Assembly: GCF_026914185.1 (NCBI RefSeq)
Contig: NC_070569.1
Location: forward strand, 5,766,001-5,830,000
Reading direction: 5' to 3'
Origin: Puccinia triticina
Lineage: Eukaryota > Basidiomycota > Pucciniomycetes > Pucciniales > Pucciniaceae
DNA: 64,000 nucleotides
Part shown: piece by piece, positions 11,521 to 20,543 of the stretch
Numbering within the stretch: position 1 is the stretch's first letter
Layout: the number at the start of each line of letters is the position of its first letter
Notes under the pieces: generated by a model
Databases searched by the model: none
What the model saw: the letters and a program-made list of their open reading frames with translations, nothing else
Told to the model about the DNA's origin: nothing
Translations under genes and position numbers: made by a program

Positions 11521-11730
11521 AGCCGGGAGAGGTAGAATTGAGGGGGGAAGCAGGATCTGGCCGCTGCTGGAGGGGGGGGGGGGGGGGAGCAAATCGGTCC
11601 GGTTGGACATAGCTGTGGCTACATGGTTAAGCTTAAGCTCCACTGCAAACTTACCTGGATCACGAAGTGCAAGGATTTGCACAAGCGAGGGGCGGTAATT
11701 CCTCGCAAGTGCCATCCTTTTCTGGAAGGG
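11521..11730 (-). repeat. Right arm of the 9723-9928 inverted repeat pair
   Basis: The reverse complement begins CCCTTCCAGAAAAGGATGG and matches 9723-9928 to the shared end CCCGGCT. The poly-G/C tract differs in length between the arms. Confidence 0.65.
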
Positions 11731-11857
11731 CTGTAATATGAACAATTGCAGGTACTTGGTACGTGTAAGGTACTGTGACATGTACTCTGTGGCTGACAAT
11801 ATGAAAATATGCACATGCCAAGCGTGTTGCCATTGAGCAGCCAAGCTGCCAGTCGGG

Positions 11858-11972
11858 GTCCAGATGGCCTAGTGGTAACTATCACCCACGGAAGCTTGGT
11901 GTCTCCCCTGCAACAACATAGCATAATCACTTTGAAGAGAGTGACAAGTCCGGTGTTTGAATCCCGGTGGAC
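11858..11972 (+). other. tRNA-like sequence (A and B boxes), SINE or tRNA relic
   Basis: An A-box-like TGGCCTAGTGG (11865-11875) is followed 80 bp later by a B-box-like GTTTGAATCCC. The outer ends GTCCA and TGGAC can pair as a short acceptor stem. The A-to-B spacing is too long for a plain tRNA, and no normal anticodon arm can be drawn without assuming an intron. I therefore call it a tRNA-derived relic or SINE head rather than a tRNA gene. Confidence 0.4.
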
Positions 11973-13100
11973 CCAACCCCTGGCCACTACCACTTCCGCA
12001 CTTGGACAACTACACACGACCCATGCAACCTTCAACCCACTTATGTTGTCTACTTTACATACAAAAACTCTTCAATTTCAATAACCGTTACCCAATTGAA
12101 TCAACCTGAGAAATGATTGCACCCCATCCACCCCACAAACCCACATCACAACTCATTGTGACATTGTCCCTAGTTGTTAAGATTACCACATCCTCTACAG
12201 AGCTTGGCCCATAGAAACAAGTACTGGAAAAAAACAAACTACAAACATAAAATAACAAAACTGCTTGTAGGTAGATACCATGATATTCATAGTGTGTAAT
12301 GCCAAAGGTAAAATTACATTAAAAAAAACTGCCAGTCGTGGAATCACCACCAAACATAGCAGTCCGCTTCGGTGAATAACTTCAGAATGCCAAGAGCCGC
12401 TTTAGGCCGCTTTCTTATCGTCCGTGCCACATTGCATTGAGATGGCGTCTGCCAAGGAACTGGAAAGCCGTTTCGAGGCCCGTATTGCCGTGGGCTTCAA
12501 CGGCACTTGGGGTTGGTTCATCCGGGCCATTTATCCTTGCCAACTTGCAGCTCGGATGTCAGCTGGGCACCAAGCTTGGCAATGCGGTGCAACCAGCACA
12601 GAATGGGCCCCCATCCAACCTCAAGTCCTGTATCATGTTCGCTTGTACATTTGAATCGTTGCCCACTACTCACAACGACCAGCAAACGGAGTTCTCTCTT
12701 GAAATCAGGGGGTTGGGAATCGAGGGGTCTAGACTTGGTTTCGATGACCAGTCCCGGACTCGCGGTACGGAGAGAAGGGTCTGCTCGGTTTCGCAGCCGG
12801 TATTCTTTTGCCGGCCCCTGCCGGCCCCCGTGCCAGACACCACCCCGCATTCCGTGTGTGTTACAAAAAAAAAGAAAGTGGCTTCCGAGTCGCCGACGAG
12901 GAGGAGATCAGCTTGGAGGATTCATACGAAGCTGTATGGATCAAGTTTTGATTGAATATTTTACTAATCCCCATCGAGGGGTTGTGTTTCAAGAAGCCGC
13001 AAGGATCCAAAAACCGTCCCAAGAATTTCAATAGAAAACACCGGCAAACGAGACCGAGATGCACTGGAAGAGGCTTACCCTGCTTACCCTCAGTCCTCAA
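11973..13100. other. No gene recognised; upstream region of the secreted-protein gene
   Basis: Reading frames at about 12420-13030 overlap one another and lack recognisable domains, so I do not call them. The stretch is mixed in composition, with a GC-richer part at 12700-12860. Confidence 0.4.
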
Positions 13101-13102
13101 TC

Positions 13103-13109
13103 TATAAAA
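13103..13109 (+). promoter_or_regulatory. TATA box of the secreted-protein gene
   Basis: TATAAAA lies about 125 bp upstream of the ATG at 13231, in an otherwise unremarkable 5' region. A transcription start some 30 bp downstream would give a roughly 90-nt leader. Confidence 0.55.
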
Positions 13110-13230
13110 AGCCAGACTATCATCATCGTGATCTATATCTTCACTCACAGCACAAATCATCTGCAATACTTAGTCCCACTACTTGTTAGTCTGTGCTAAA
13201 ACACCGTTGATATAGATAGAACCAATTATC

Positions 13231-14668
13231 ATGATCGCCTCACGATATGTCCTCGCTGCCGCAATCAGTTTGATCACGGCGAAGAGCACCGAGGGTAACA
13301 ACATGAATTCGTGGTGCGACACTTATCCTGCAAACCAGGCTCATTGTTACAAGTGCGTCTTAATCTATTTCTGTGTTCCTTTTTCCACTTCCGACTTTGC
13401 TGATAAGCCCTTCGGCCTGACGTCCTAAACAATTTTTCAGAGCGATCGCCAACATCAAACTAGAGAATGGAAAACTTCCATCGACTGAGAACGAAGTAAG
13501 AACCATAGCGGACAGCTGCAGCGTGAGTCTCTGATCTGGTATTTGATGTAGCTCCGCTTTCCATACTTAAGACATTTACACTGTTCTGATTAATGCCTAC
13601 TTCTCACACCAGCTCATTGTCTTCAACAAAAACCTGATGCAAGATATGTGAGTGAACAGGAGATGTCACAGCTTGTTGTCAAAAACACTATGCGTTGATT
13701 CTAAAACTGATTCTAAAATTTGATCTTGTTATACTTACGTCATATCTAGCACCCCGGCTCAAATAACAGAGGCCGTTACTGCGCATTTCGAGAAATGCCC
13801 CGATAAAGTAAGCGGATCTAATATGTGGTAGAAGTTGAACTCGGACGGTCGGCTGACAGAGTTTCTCTGCTTCGTGGCATGATTCATGAACATCCAGGCT
13901 GGTTGGATTATCTTACCGAGCAACAAGCAAGTCCTTGTCCAGATCAAAATCCGTGCCCCACCCAATTCACAATGGTCCGCATGGAATTCGGATGCCGAGC
14001 TCAAGAAGGCGTACTGCTATCGACCCGAAGGAGAGTCAGCTATCGGATCAGGTGATGATTGCATCGCGTATGTCAACGTCTCAATTTGACCTATTTTTCA
14101 CAATCATCCGCTGAGATCTTGCTCATTTGATGATCTTGATGCAGAGCCTACCAGAAATTCCCTATTGATCCTCGGACCGGGTATTTGATTGGGCTCGTAC
14201 CGACGCCAATGGCGTTGGAACTAAACTCCGGATCATGCACTGTGAGTCAGAAAACATTGCTACAAGGTTTTCCAGCAAGAACCATAAATGATCAGGCAAA
14301 AAGTTTGACCTTATTACTTTTCATTAGGTACAAATAAGCACCACCGACGGATCAGACATTCAAATGTAAGTGTAGTTCACGCAAACAAGTCAAAACTTCC
14401 ACTCTGTTGGCCCTGAATCCAACCCCTCTTGATCGGCATTATCACGAAACAGGAACAAGAAAGAAGTTGACTCCGCCATCATTGGAATGATGAATAAATG
14501 TGGCAACACTGTGAGTTCATTTACGTCCTGAGTTTTACAGCCATATTGGTCAAAACAAAGCACTAACCTGACAACACCACCCAACAGCCCGGTGTGGTCA
14601 ATGTGAACGGAGCCCAGGGACCAAATGGGAGAATCTTTGTCCAAACATACTCTTCTTCTCAGGAGTAG
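13231..14668 (+). CDS. Predicted secreted cysteine-containing protein, 246 aa, nine exons
   Basis: Proposed exons: 13231-13352, 13441-13522, 13613-13647, 13750-13807, 13898-14067, 14145-14241, 14328-14365, 14453-14510 and 14588-14668, total 741 nt. All introns are GT-AG, 75-102 bp, and every junction keeps frame. The N-terminus MIASRYVLAAAISLITAK is a typical signal peptide with a likely cleavage site after residue 17-22. The mature part has eight cysteines (residues 29, 39, 67, 96, 139, 154, 187, 217), enough for four disulfides, and no membrane segment. I do not recognise a family. Many tiny exons, secretion and an even cysteine count are common in rust secreted proteins and candidate effectors, so an extracellular or haustorial role is an inference only. 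The alternative donor at 13495 (GAA|GTAAGA) would shorten exon 2 and shift the frame. Confidence 0.85.
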
Positions 14669-14884
14669 CATTCAAATTTCTTGATTCCACTTTCTTTTAC
14701 CGCGATACATTCACATTCGTTATCCAGTACATATAACCCGCATACTCTTCTGTCATTATGTTAAAACATTAGCTATCAAGTTTTTACTTTCAAGCACCCA
14801 GTTTTGCCCAACCCCAATGTAGGCCTTTCCCCAGCTCGCCCGCATACTTTTGGTCGTCCCGCAGGTATCAAACCAGTCGGGCGT
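14669..14884. other. 3' flank of the secreted-protein gene
   Basis: AT-rich sequence that probably holds the 3' untranslated region and polyadenylation site. No further gene is seen. Confidence 0.4.
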
Positions 14885-15130
14885 TGATAAACGCACGCCC
14901 CTCTCCCGGGGGCACACCCACGCCCACGCCCTTCAAAAAGGGCGTGCTGGGCCACACGGCCGCCCCCACGCCCTTCAAAAAGGGCGTGCTGGGCCACACG
15001 CCCGCCCCCACGACCTATTTTAGCCCTTGGTGTGGTACCCTATGGGGGTGCGAGGGCGTGCATGCCCCTGCATGGGCGTGCGAGGCGAGGGCGTGCACGG
15101 CCCTGCAGGGGCGTGCGAGGGCGTGCAAAG
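14885..15130. repeat. CACGCCC/GGGCGTG-dense repeat block
   Basis: More than a dozen copies of CACGCCC or its complement occur in about 245 bp. They include two tandem copies of a unit of about 50 bp in which CACGCCC-TTCAAAAA-GGGCGTG forms a hairpin. The left half carries mainly CACGCCC and the right half GGGCGTG, so the block is also an imperfect inverted repeat. No coding function is seen. Confidence 0.7.
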
Positions 15131-15513
15131 CTTTTTTTTTTTTTTTGAGTGCTATTGATTTCACATATGTACCGCAAGTGTACTGCTGTCTTATCCTAAA
15201 CATGTGGCAAAATTTTGAAAGAAATGAAGAAAAACCTCTTTCAAAAATGTATGAATCCCACGGTTTTGAATTGATTTTTGTTACTGTGTTCTGGCCAGGG
15301 TCCTACTATTAATCTACTATGTGTCATATCAAGTATCTTTTAAAGTATTGTAAAGTAACATCGTGAGATATATGGTGACAAGGCCAATAACATGTGCACT
15401 GTGAGCATGGGCAAAGACCCAAAGGTGGCTATCATGTAGCCCACCGGGACGGGGCCCCGGGGCTATGAGATAGGCGCTTGGCGCAGTTTGCAAATTGTCA
15501 GAAATGTTTGGTA

Positions 15514-15660
15514 TTCAAAATTGCATATGCCACTGTTTACATAAAATCATAAAGCCAATTTTGGCTGGGAGATGTCAGTGTGCATAAAACTTAAAGTGAC
15601 ATCTCCCAGCCAAAATTGCAGTTTATGATTTGATGTAAAAAAATCTTATGCAATTTTGAA
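15514..15660. mobile_element. 147-bp foldback MITE, TA target duplication
   Basis: Ends TTCAAAATTGCAT... / ...ATGCAATTTTGAA, flanked by TA on both sides (15512-15513, 15661-15662). Nearly the entire length is inverted repeat, with CAATTTTGGCTGGGAGATGT in both arms around a short loop. A solitary related sequence (AATTTTGGCTGGGAAAG) occurs near 16125. Confidence 0.8.
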
Positions 15661-17764
15661 TATAACCAGGTCCATAGTTTGCACTTGGTCTCTTTTCATG
15701 TATACACTTACATATAAAAAATCACATAGTCAGCTCTGCGGCCCCACGGCGCGCAGGAGGGATCAAACCTGTCCTCTGGAGTCCAAGAACTAGCGGATAG
15801 CGCACGCTACAGATAGTTTAGTGTAGCGGCCCACCGTTGCGTAAATGGTGATGGTCGCCATCATCCCCTGCCAAAGTCAAACCGGTCAGACATTGTTGGC
15901 AACCTTGAAGTTGCAGCATCTCAATTCTGCCCACCAGCCAATGGCGTGGAGTCTTCCAACCGCTCACCAGGCTCTTTGGTTGAATCAAATGCACATCCAA
16001 GGGTGCCCCACCCCTCAAAGGTGTGTCCAACCCTAACTTAACACAAGTCCCCCCTGGTGGGAGGCTTGCTGTGGCTGGCCGCAAAGCGGCCCCTCCCGCA
16101 GGGAGGGACTTGCGCGTAATGTCGAAATTTTGGCTGGGAAAGAAATGACAAATGGCTGGAGGGAAGATATTAACCCTCAGCCAGCCTTCCCCTCAGGTCC
16201 TGTGGACCTGCCCCAGGGCCAGAGCCAAAAGATACTTCTGGACCTCAGCTTTCATTTGGCACCGGTCTCATCTACTCAATCCAAACCATTTGCACTGTAC
16301 TAATGTTTTAAAAATAAAAAAAAACATGAAGAAATTTAAACTAAGGATGCACAACCATCATGCCTTGTGGATCCTGGATCCGCAAACCCGCAGATCCTAC
16401 ACATGTAGTGTTGCATTTTGTTGCAGATAGGAAATTCAATTGTGCATATTATCAGAAAATCCAAAAATGGATCTTCAGAGCAATGTAATATCCTTCAGGA
16501 TTCCTTTGACCTTCGAAACGGATTCCTTCAATCAGTTTTGGAAATTTTTGCTCAAAATTTTGGGTGAGGGTGCGCATCAGCACTGCCAATAAAACTGTCT
16601 ATGCAGTTTTTTTTGTACATATTTTGCTGATTTTTAAATAAATATTTAGTGGTTTTGGGGTTGAATATCCTTCCTTTCCCTGCCAGACTTCAGACATTAG
16701 GCGTAAGCCTCTCCTGCGGAGAGCCCTCCGGGCGGGGTCCCCCGGACCCTCCGTTTGAGAGGCTTAGTTAAGCTAGTGTCCAACCCACTTCCCAGGAACA
16801 ACAGGAAGCGAATTTGGGATTGAGAGGATGACTGCCTGAATAAAGTTGCGGAGCCAAGGTCATACACCAAACTCCTGAAGGACTCAATAGGCAACCTTGT
16901 TGCGGAGGCACAAGAAAAATCCAAAGGGGTGATGTCTGATGCCAATCGTGAATTTTTCTTGGATTTTGAGCTAGAGCAACAGAAGATGCTTGCCATCAAG
17001 GCCATTGAACAGGGGTGTCTGTGGCCATGGTTGATAAGTATCTGTGCGTACCAATTCTTGATTGCCTGTGACCTTAGCAACCTGACCAAAATTTGATCCC
17101 AATGATTCCCACAGTGGCCCCCAACTATCACTGAGGCATATTTCCAATTGTAAAATTTCTCAAGACCAAGGCTGCCCAGTGTGGTGAGATCAATCAACCA
17201 TCAACAGCATCAAAATAGTATAGTTTTAAATATTATAGTACATTATAAACTACATATTAAATACATTAAGGACAAATACTTTACATTAAATCTTTTCTCT
17301 CAGATTTCACGTTTTTTCATCACCCAGAAAACCTGTGATAGTCCACTCAGCAGAATTCAATCATGCCACAAATTAGCACAGTAAAATACTAGTTTCACAC
17401 ATAGATTCAAGCTCATACTAGGCGCACAGCTACTTCTGACTGTTTTGTTTTCACACATATTTCCCATCAAAGATTTGCATTTCACATGTTGGTAAATCTC
17501 ATCTAATTAGACGTGATTATGTTTCCCAAAGTAGTCGTTTTATTTCACATTACATTAATTTCTTTTCACACTATATTAATTTCTTTTTCACACCATGTTA
17601 TCATATTTCACACTACATACATTATTGCACATCATCGAAACCACTCTCATACAAGTTTTCATCTATAAAAGGAGGCCTTCCTTGCCCCTTCCCGTGTCCT
17701 TTTTCCCCATGCTTGCACTAAATATTAATATATAGAGATTACTTCCACATTCATCACTTTATTA
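15661..17764. other. Intergenic, short GC-rich repeats; possible decayed coding trace 16860-17030
   Basis: GC-rich hairpin blocks occur at about 16036-16118 (AAGTCCCCCC... GGAGGGACTT) and 16695-16790. On the forward strand about 16860-17030 can be read as a short helical, charged peptide (KGVMSDANREFFLDFELEQQ) without a frame to either side. This could be a transposon relic; I cannot assign it. The part from 17200 to 17764 is AT-rich with repeated TTTCACAC words. Confidence 0.35.
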
Positions 17765-18100
17765 GGGGGGTTCACAATTGAATTTTATAAAACTTTGGAG
17801 GTCAATTTAAGGCCTTTATGAACATAATTTTAAAATTTTGGCAAGATGTCCAGAGAAAGGTGTGATTGATCAATCAGTGCAATTTATCAACTTTTGAAAA
17901 ATATGTTCATAAACAGGTTAAAATGGAGACATGGCTATTCAATCCATCGGCTTTAAACCAAAGATAAATTCGCCATTATCTTTGGTTTGGAACCAATGGG
18001 AGGGCGGAGCTGGATGGAGCTGGGAGGAGCTGTGTCAGAACCACAGAAAACAAGGTTACCACATGCTTCTGACCAGTATTGCCCAAGTTTTTTTTTCATA

Positions 18101-18190
18101 TCCCCCCTAACCCCTAATCCCTAACCCTTAATCCCTAACCCCTAATCCCTAACCCCTAACCCCTAAACCTAACCCCTAACCCCTAAAACC
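18101..18190 (+). repeat. Interstitial telomere-like tract (CCCTAA variants)
   Basis: About 85 bp of degenerate CCCCTAA/CCCTAAT/CCCTAAAA repeats lie inside the foldback element. Rust and other basidiomycete telomeres are TTAGGG/CCCTAA, but the irregular units and position inside a transposon show this is not a chromosome end. Confidence 0.8.
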
Positions 18191-18214
18191 TGCCCCCTAT
18201 CCCCCAAATGGGGG

Positions 18215-18285
18215 ATGGGGACAGGGGGGATTGAACCAGCAACCTGCCTATTACCAGGTTTGCAAACCACTAGGCTATGAAACAT
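18215..18285 (-). other. tRNA-like sequence with good A and B boxes
   Basis: On the reverse strand TAGCCTAGTGG (18277-18267) matches the A box and GGTTCAATCCC (18237-18227) matches the B box, 40 nt apart, as in a tRNA gene. An anticodon-arm-like stem ACCTG/CAGGT has an 8-nt loop, and I cannot form a proper acceptor stem. Probably a tRNA relic or captured RNA polymerase III promoter. Confidence 0.5.
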
Positions 18286-18665
18286 TTTCTGCATGGGGCT
18301 GTTTGGGGGAATTTATTACCCAGGCCAGCTCCAATCAGCTCCATCCAGCTCCGCCCTCCCATCGGTTCCAAACCAAAGATAATGGCGAATTTATCTTCGG
18401 TTTAAAGCGGAAGAATTGGATTGACACAGGTGTTAAAATGGGTCCTAAAGTTTCCCAATTTTCAATTGTGAACCCCCCTCACTATGAAAAAAACTCGAGA
18501 AACTGGTGTCAGTTGACATGCAGTATACTGGAGGTCAGTCCCCCTTGAAACAAGCCTGATACAAAGCAAATCCCAGGGTGGTGCAACCTGGAATATTTGG
18601 AAGTTGCTTAGAGCTGGTCAAAACAAACCCGTTGCGGGTACCCGGTATCCGTTGGCGGGTACCCG

Positions 18666-18994
18666 CAAGGATGCAACTATTAAATTACGTTTAGCGTAAT
18701 TAGCGCTAACTTAGCGGTTTTTGAGGCCGCTACGCTACGCTAGATTGTAGCTTAAAATCTATTACATTTAAAGCTAACAGGTATTTGAGAAAAAAGTGCA
18801 ATTTTAGCTGCAAATTACAGCTAATTTAGCTGTAATGGGTAGCTAATTAGCTGTAATTTAGCTGTAATTTAGCGTTAGCGTGATTTAGCGGCTTTGTATT
18901 ACAGCTAAAACTAACAGCCAAAATCATTAGCGGCCAACTACTACGCTACAGAATTAGCGCCGCTAATGTAATTAGCGTAGTAGTTGCTTCCTTG
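18666..18994. mobile_element. AGCG-rich MITE nested in the hAT MITE
   Basis: Ends are CAAGGATGCAACTA and TAGTTGCTTCCTTG, and GTACCCG is duplicated on both sides (18659-18665, 18995-19001), a 7-8-bp duplication that fits a hAT-type insertion. The inside is made largely of TTAGCG/CGCTAA words. Confidence 0.65.
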
Positions 18995-19390
18995 GTACCC
19001 GCTTGTGGGCAGCGGGTACCCGCTAGCGGGTGCGGGTGCGGATGCGGATGCCTGGGATTCCGGGAAAAAGCCTGCGGGTACCCGGGTAGTTCAATCCACA
19101 CCCGCCCACCTCTTCGGCTGGAAGGCCTGATACCTTCCGGTTGCCAAGGTTTTACAGCCTTGGCAGCCAGAAAGACCCACCTAGTCGCCGATGACAGACA
19201 ACCTCAGCGACCAGGAGGGATTCCTTCCGGGTGCCGGGGCTGTATCTCGGCGACCAGAGGGAAAAAATCATCCCGGTTGGAAAGGTTAAAAAACCTCGGC
19301 GACCAGAATGTATCCTGGTCACAAAGGTTATAAAAAAATTGGCAACCAAGAGGAAATCATCCTGGGCGCAGAGGTTGAATAACCTCGCCG

Positions 19391-19570
19391 CGCGACCAGA
19401 AGGTAAGCTCCTGGTCGCCGAAGTAACCTCGGCAAGGACAAGACAACCTCCTGGTCGCCGAAGTTACCTCGGCGACAAGAAGACAACCTCCTGGTCGCCG
19501 AAGTAACCTCGGCGACGAGAAGAAAACCTCCTGGTCGCCGATGTAACCTCGGCGACAGAAGATGAAGTGG
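19391..19570. repeat. 40-bp tandem repeat with dyad core
   Basis: CTGGTCGCCG recurs at 19411, 19451, 19491 and 19531, exactly 40 bp apart. Each unit contains GGTCGCCGA-AGT-AACCTCGGCGACC-type dyad symmetry. More diverged units extend back to about 19100. Confidence 0.8.
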
Positions 19571-19894
19571 CAGGTACCCGCGAATACCCGCGCGGGTACC
19601 GCCTGTACCCGCTCTGCGGGTGCGGATGCGGATGCGGGTGTCTCATTTTGCCCAAAAAAGGCTGCGGGTACCCGGACACGAACGGGTACCCGGGTTCAAA
19701 GCGACCAGCTCTAAAGTTGCTTAACAGCCTAGGCTAAGCAGTATTTTAAGACTCTACTTAGCCACACCAGCGGCACCTTAACTTAGTGCACTCACTTTTG
19801 AGTTGCTCAGCTGGCACGGCAGTAGCACATAGGTACATGTCAGCACCTTTGTCAAGCAGGAGGAATCCCCCCAGCCAACTGACTAGGCAAAATC

Positions 19895-20073
19895 CACCCA
19901 TGTTGACCAAGAGGGATCGTCAACTGATACTCCCGGTTGACTGATACATAGAATAGTTGTCCGGGAGGGATCCTGATACCTCCCGGACAACTGCTTCATA
20001 CAATTTTTGACTGGGAAGAATCCCTCCTGGTTGACAAATATGTACATAGAACAGTCGACCAAGAGGGACCTCT
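19895..20073. repeat. Left remnant of GGATCC dyad satellite
   Basis: Diverged units of the same satellite as 26388-27300 (GTCCGGGAGGGATCC, TGATACATAGAATAGT). Gypsy A inserted here and separated this part from the main array; both junctions carry CCTCT. Confidence 0.75.
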
Positions 20074-20530
20074 TGTGAGGACTCGGCTACTACTCAGTTC
20101 GCTATATAAGGCTATGAAACTATCCAAGAGGATAGTTCGCCGATTCTTGAGTAATAAATAAGTTTATAGTTCTATGCAATTGCAATAGAAGAAAGATTCA
20201 CAATGGTAATGTAGTCTTTTCCGAGTGTTTTGAGATTTCTTGGATACACAAAGATGATAGTGATGGATGAAATGAAAAAGAATATATTGATGGGGAAAAG
20301 AAGAGAAAGGGAAAAGAGGAAAACATGAAAACCACAGAAAGATAACAATAAGAATCCAAACCGAACTGACAAAGGATTGTGAAAGAGATACGTCATGATC
20401 ATTTGGATAATCTCAATTAATCCACCATTAGGATTAATAACCCAAAGCGCATGACAGGAGATTTGCCAACCGACAAATTAGCTGGAGGAATAAGCATTTG
20501 CCGCCCTGTAATGAAAAACAAGACGTTACA
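20074..20530 (-). repeat. Gypsy A 3' LTR
   Basis: 457 bp, aligned without gaps to 25931-26387. In element orientation it begins TGTAACGTC and ends CCTCACA. Confidence 0.95.
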
Positions 20531-20543
20531 AAATAAGCTTGCC

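Larger units (their letters stand above)
17927..18431. mobile_element. Mutator-like foldback element, about 100-bp TIRs, 10-bp target duplication
   Basis: GTTAAAATGG is present on both sides (17917-17926 and 18432-18441), matching a single occurrence in the uninterrupted MITE copy, so it is a target duplication of 9-10 bp. Both ends carry inverted repeats of about 100 bp containing CAATCC, AAGATAAATTCGCCATTATC and GGAGGGCGGAGCTGGATGGA. Long TIRs with a 9-11-bp duplication are typical of Mutator-like (MULE) elements. No transposase is present. The centre holds a telomere-like tract and a tRNA-like sequence. Confidence 0.75.
17765..18478. mobile_element. Second copy of the GGGGGGTTCACAATTGAA MITE, interrupted
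   Basis: The left part (17765-17926) and right part (18432-18478) match the MITE at 4099-4298 closely. The left side has TA at 17763-17764; the right flank is TC, probably a mutated TA. The interruption is the 505-bp foldback element at 17927-18431. Confidence 0.8.
18609..19713. mobile_element. Non-autonomous hAT element with 8-bp target duplication AAGTTGCT
   Basis: AAGTTGCT occurs immediately outside both ends (18601-18608, 19714-19721). The TIRs are TAGAGCTGGTC..AACCCG and its complement, as expected for hAT. Next to the TIRs lie GGTACC modules like those at the right end of hAT-1, which suggests that family as the mobilising source. The interior contains a nested AGCG-rich element and a 40-bp tandem repeat in place of transposase. 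Confidence 0.8.

Noticed and set aside
12437..13034. Overlapping frames of 170-175 codons upstream of the secreted-protein gene
   Set aside because: Three frames overlap with no domain, signal or splice support; I cannot tell them from chance.
15738..15792. Reverse-strand tRNA gene (GGTTTGATCCC-like B box)
   Set aside because: A B-box-like word is present, but no proper A box, acceptor stem or anticodon arm could be drawn.
16697..17197. 166-codon reverse-strand frame
   Set aside because: No domain; it runs into a GC hairpin repeat, and the opposite strand shows a short transposon-like peptide.
18101..18190. True telomere or chromosome end
   Set aside because: The tract is degenerate and lies inside a foldback transposon with unique sequence on both sides.
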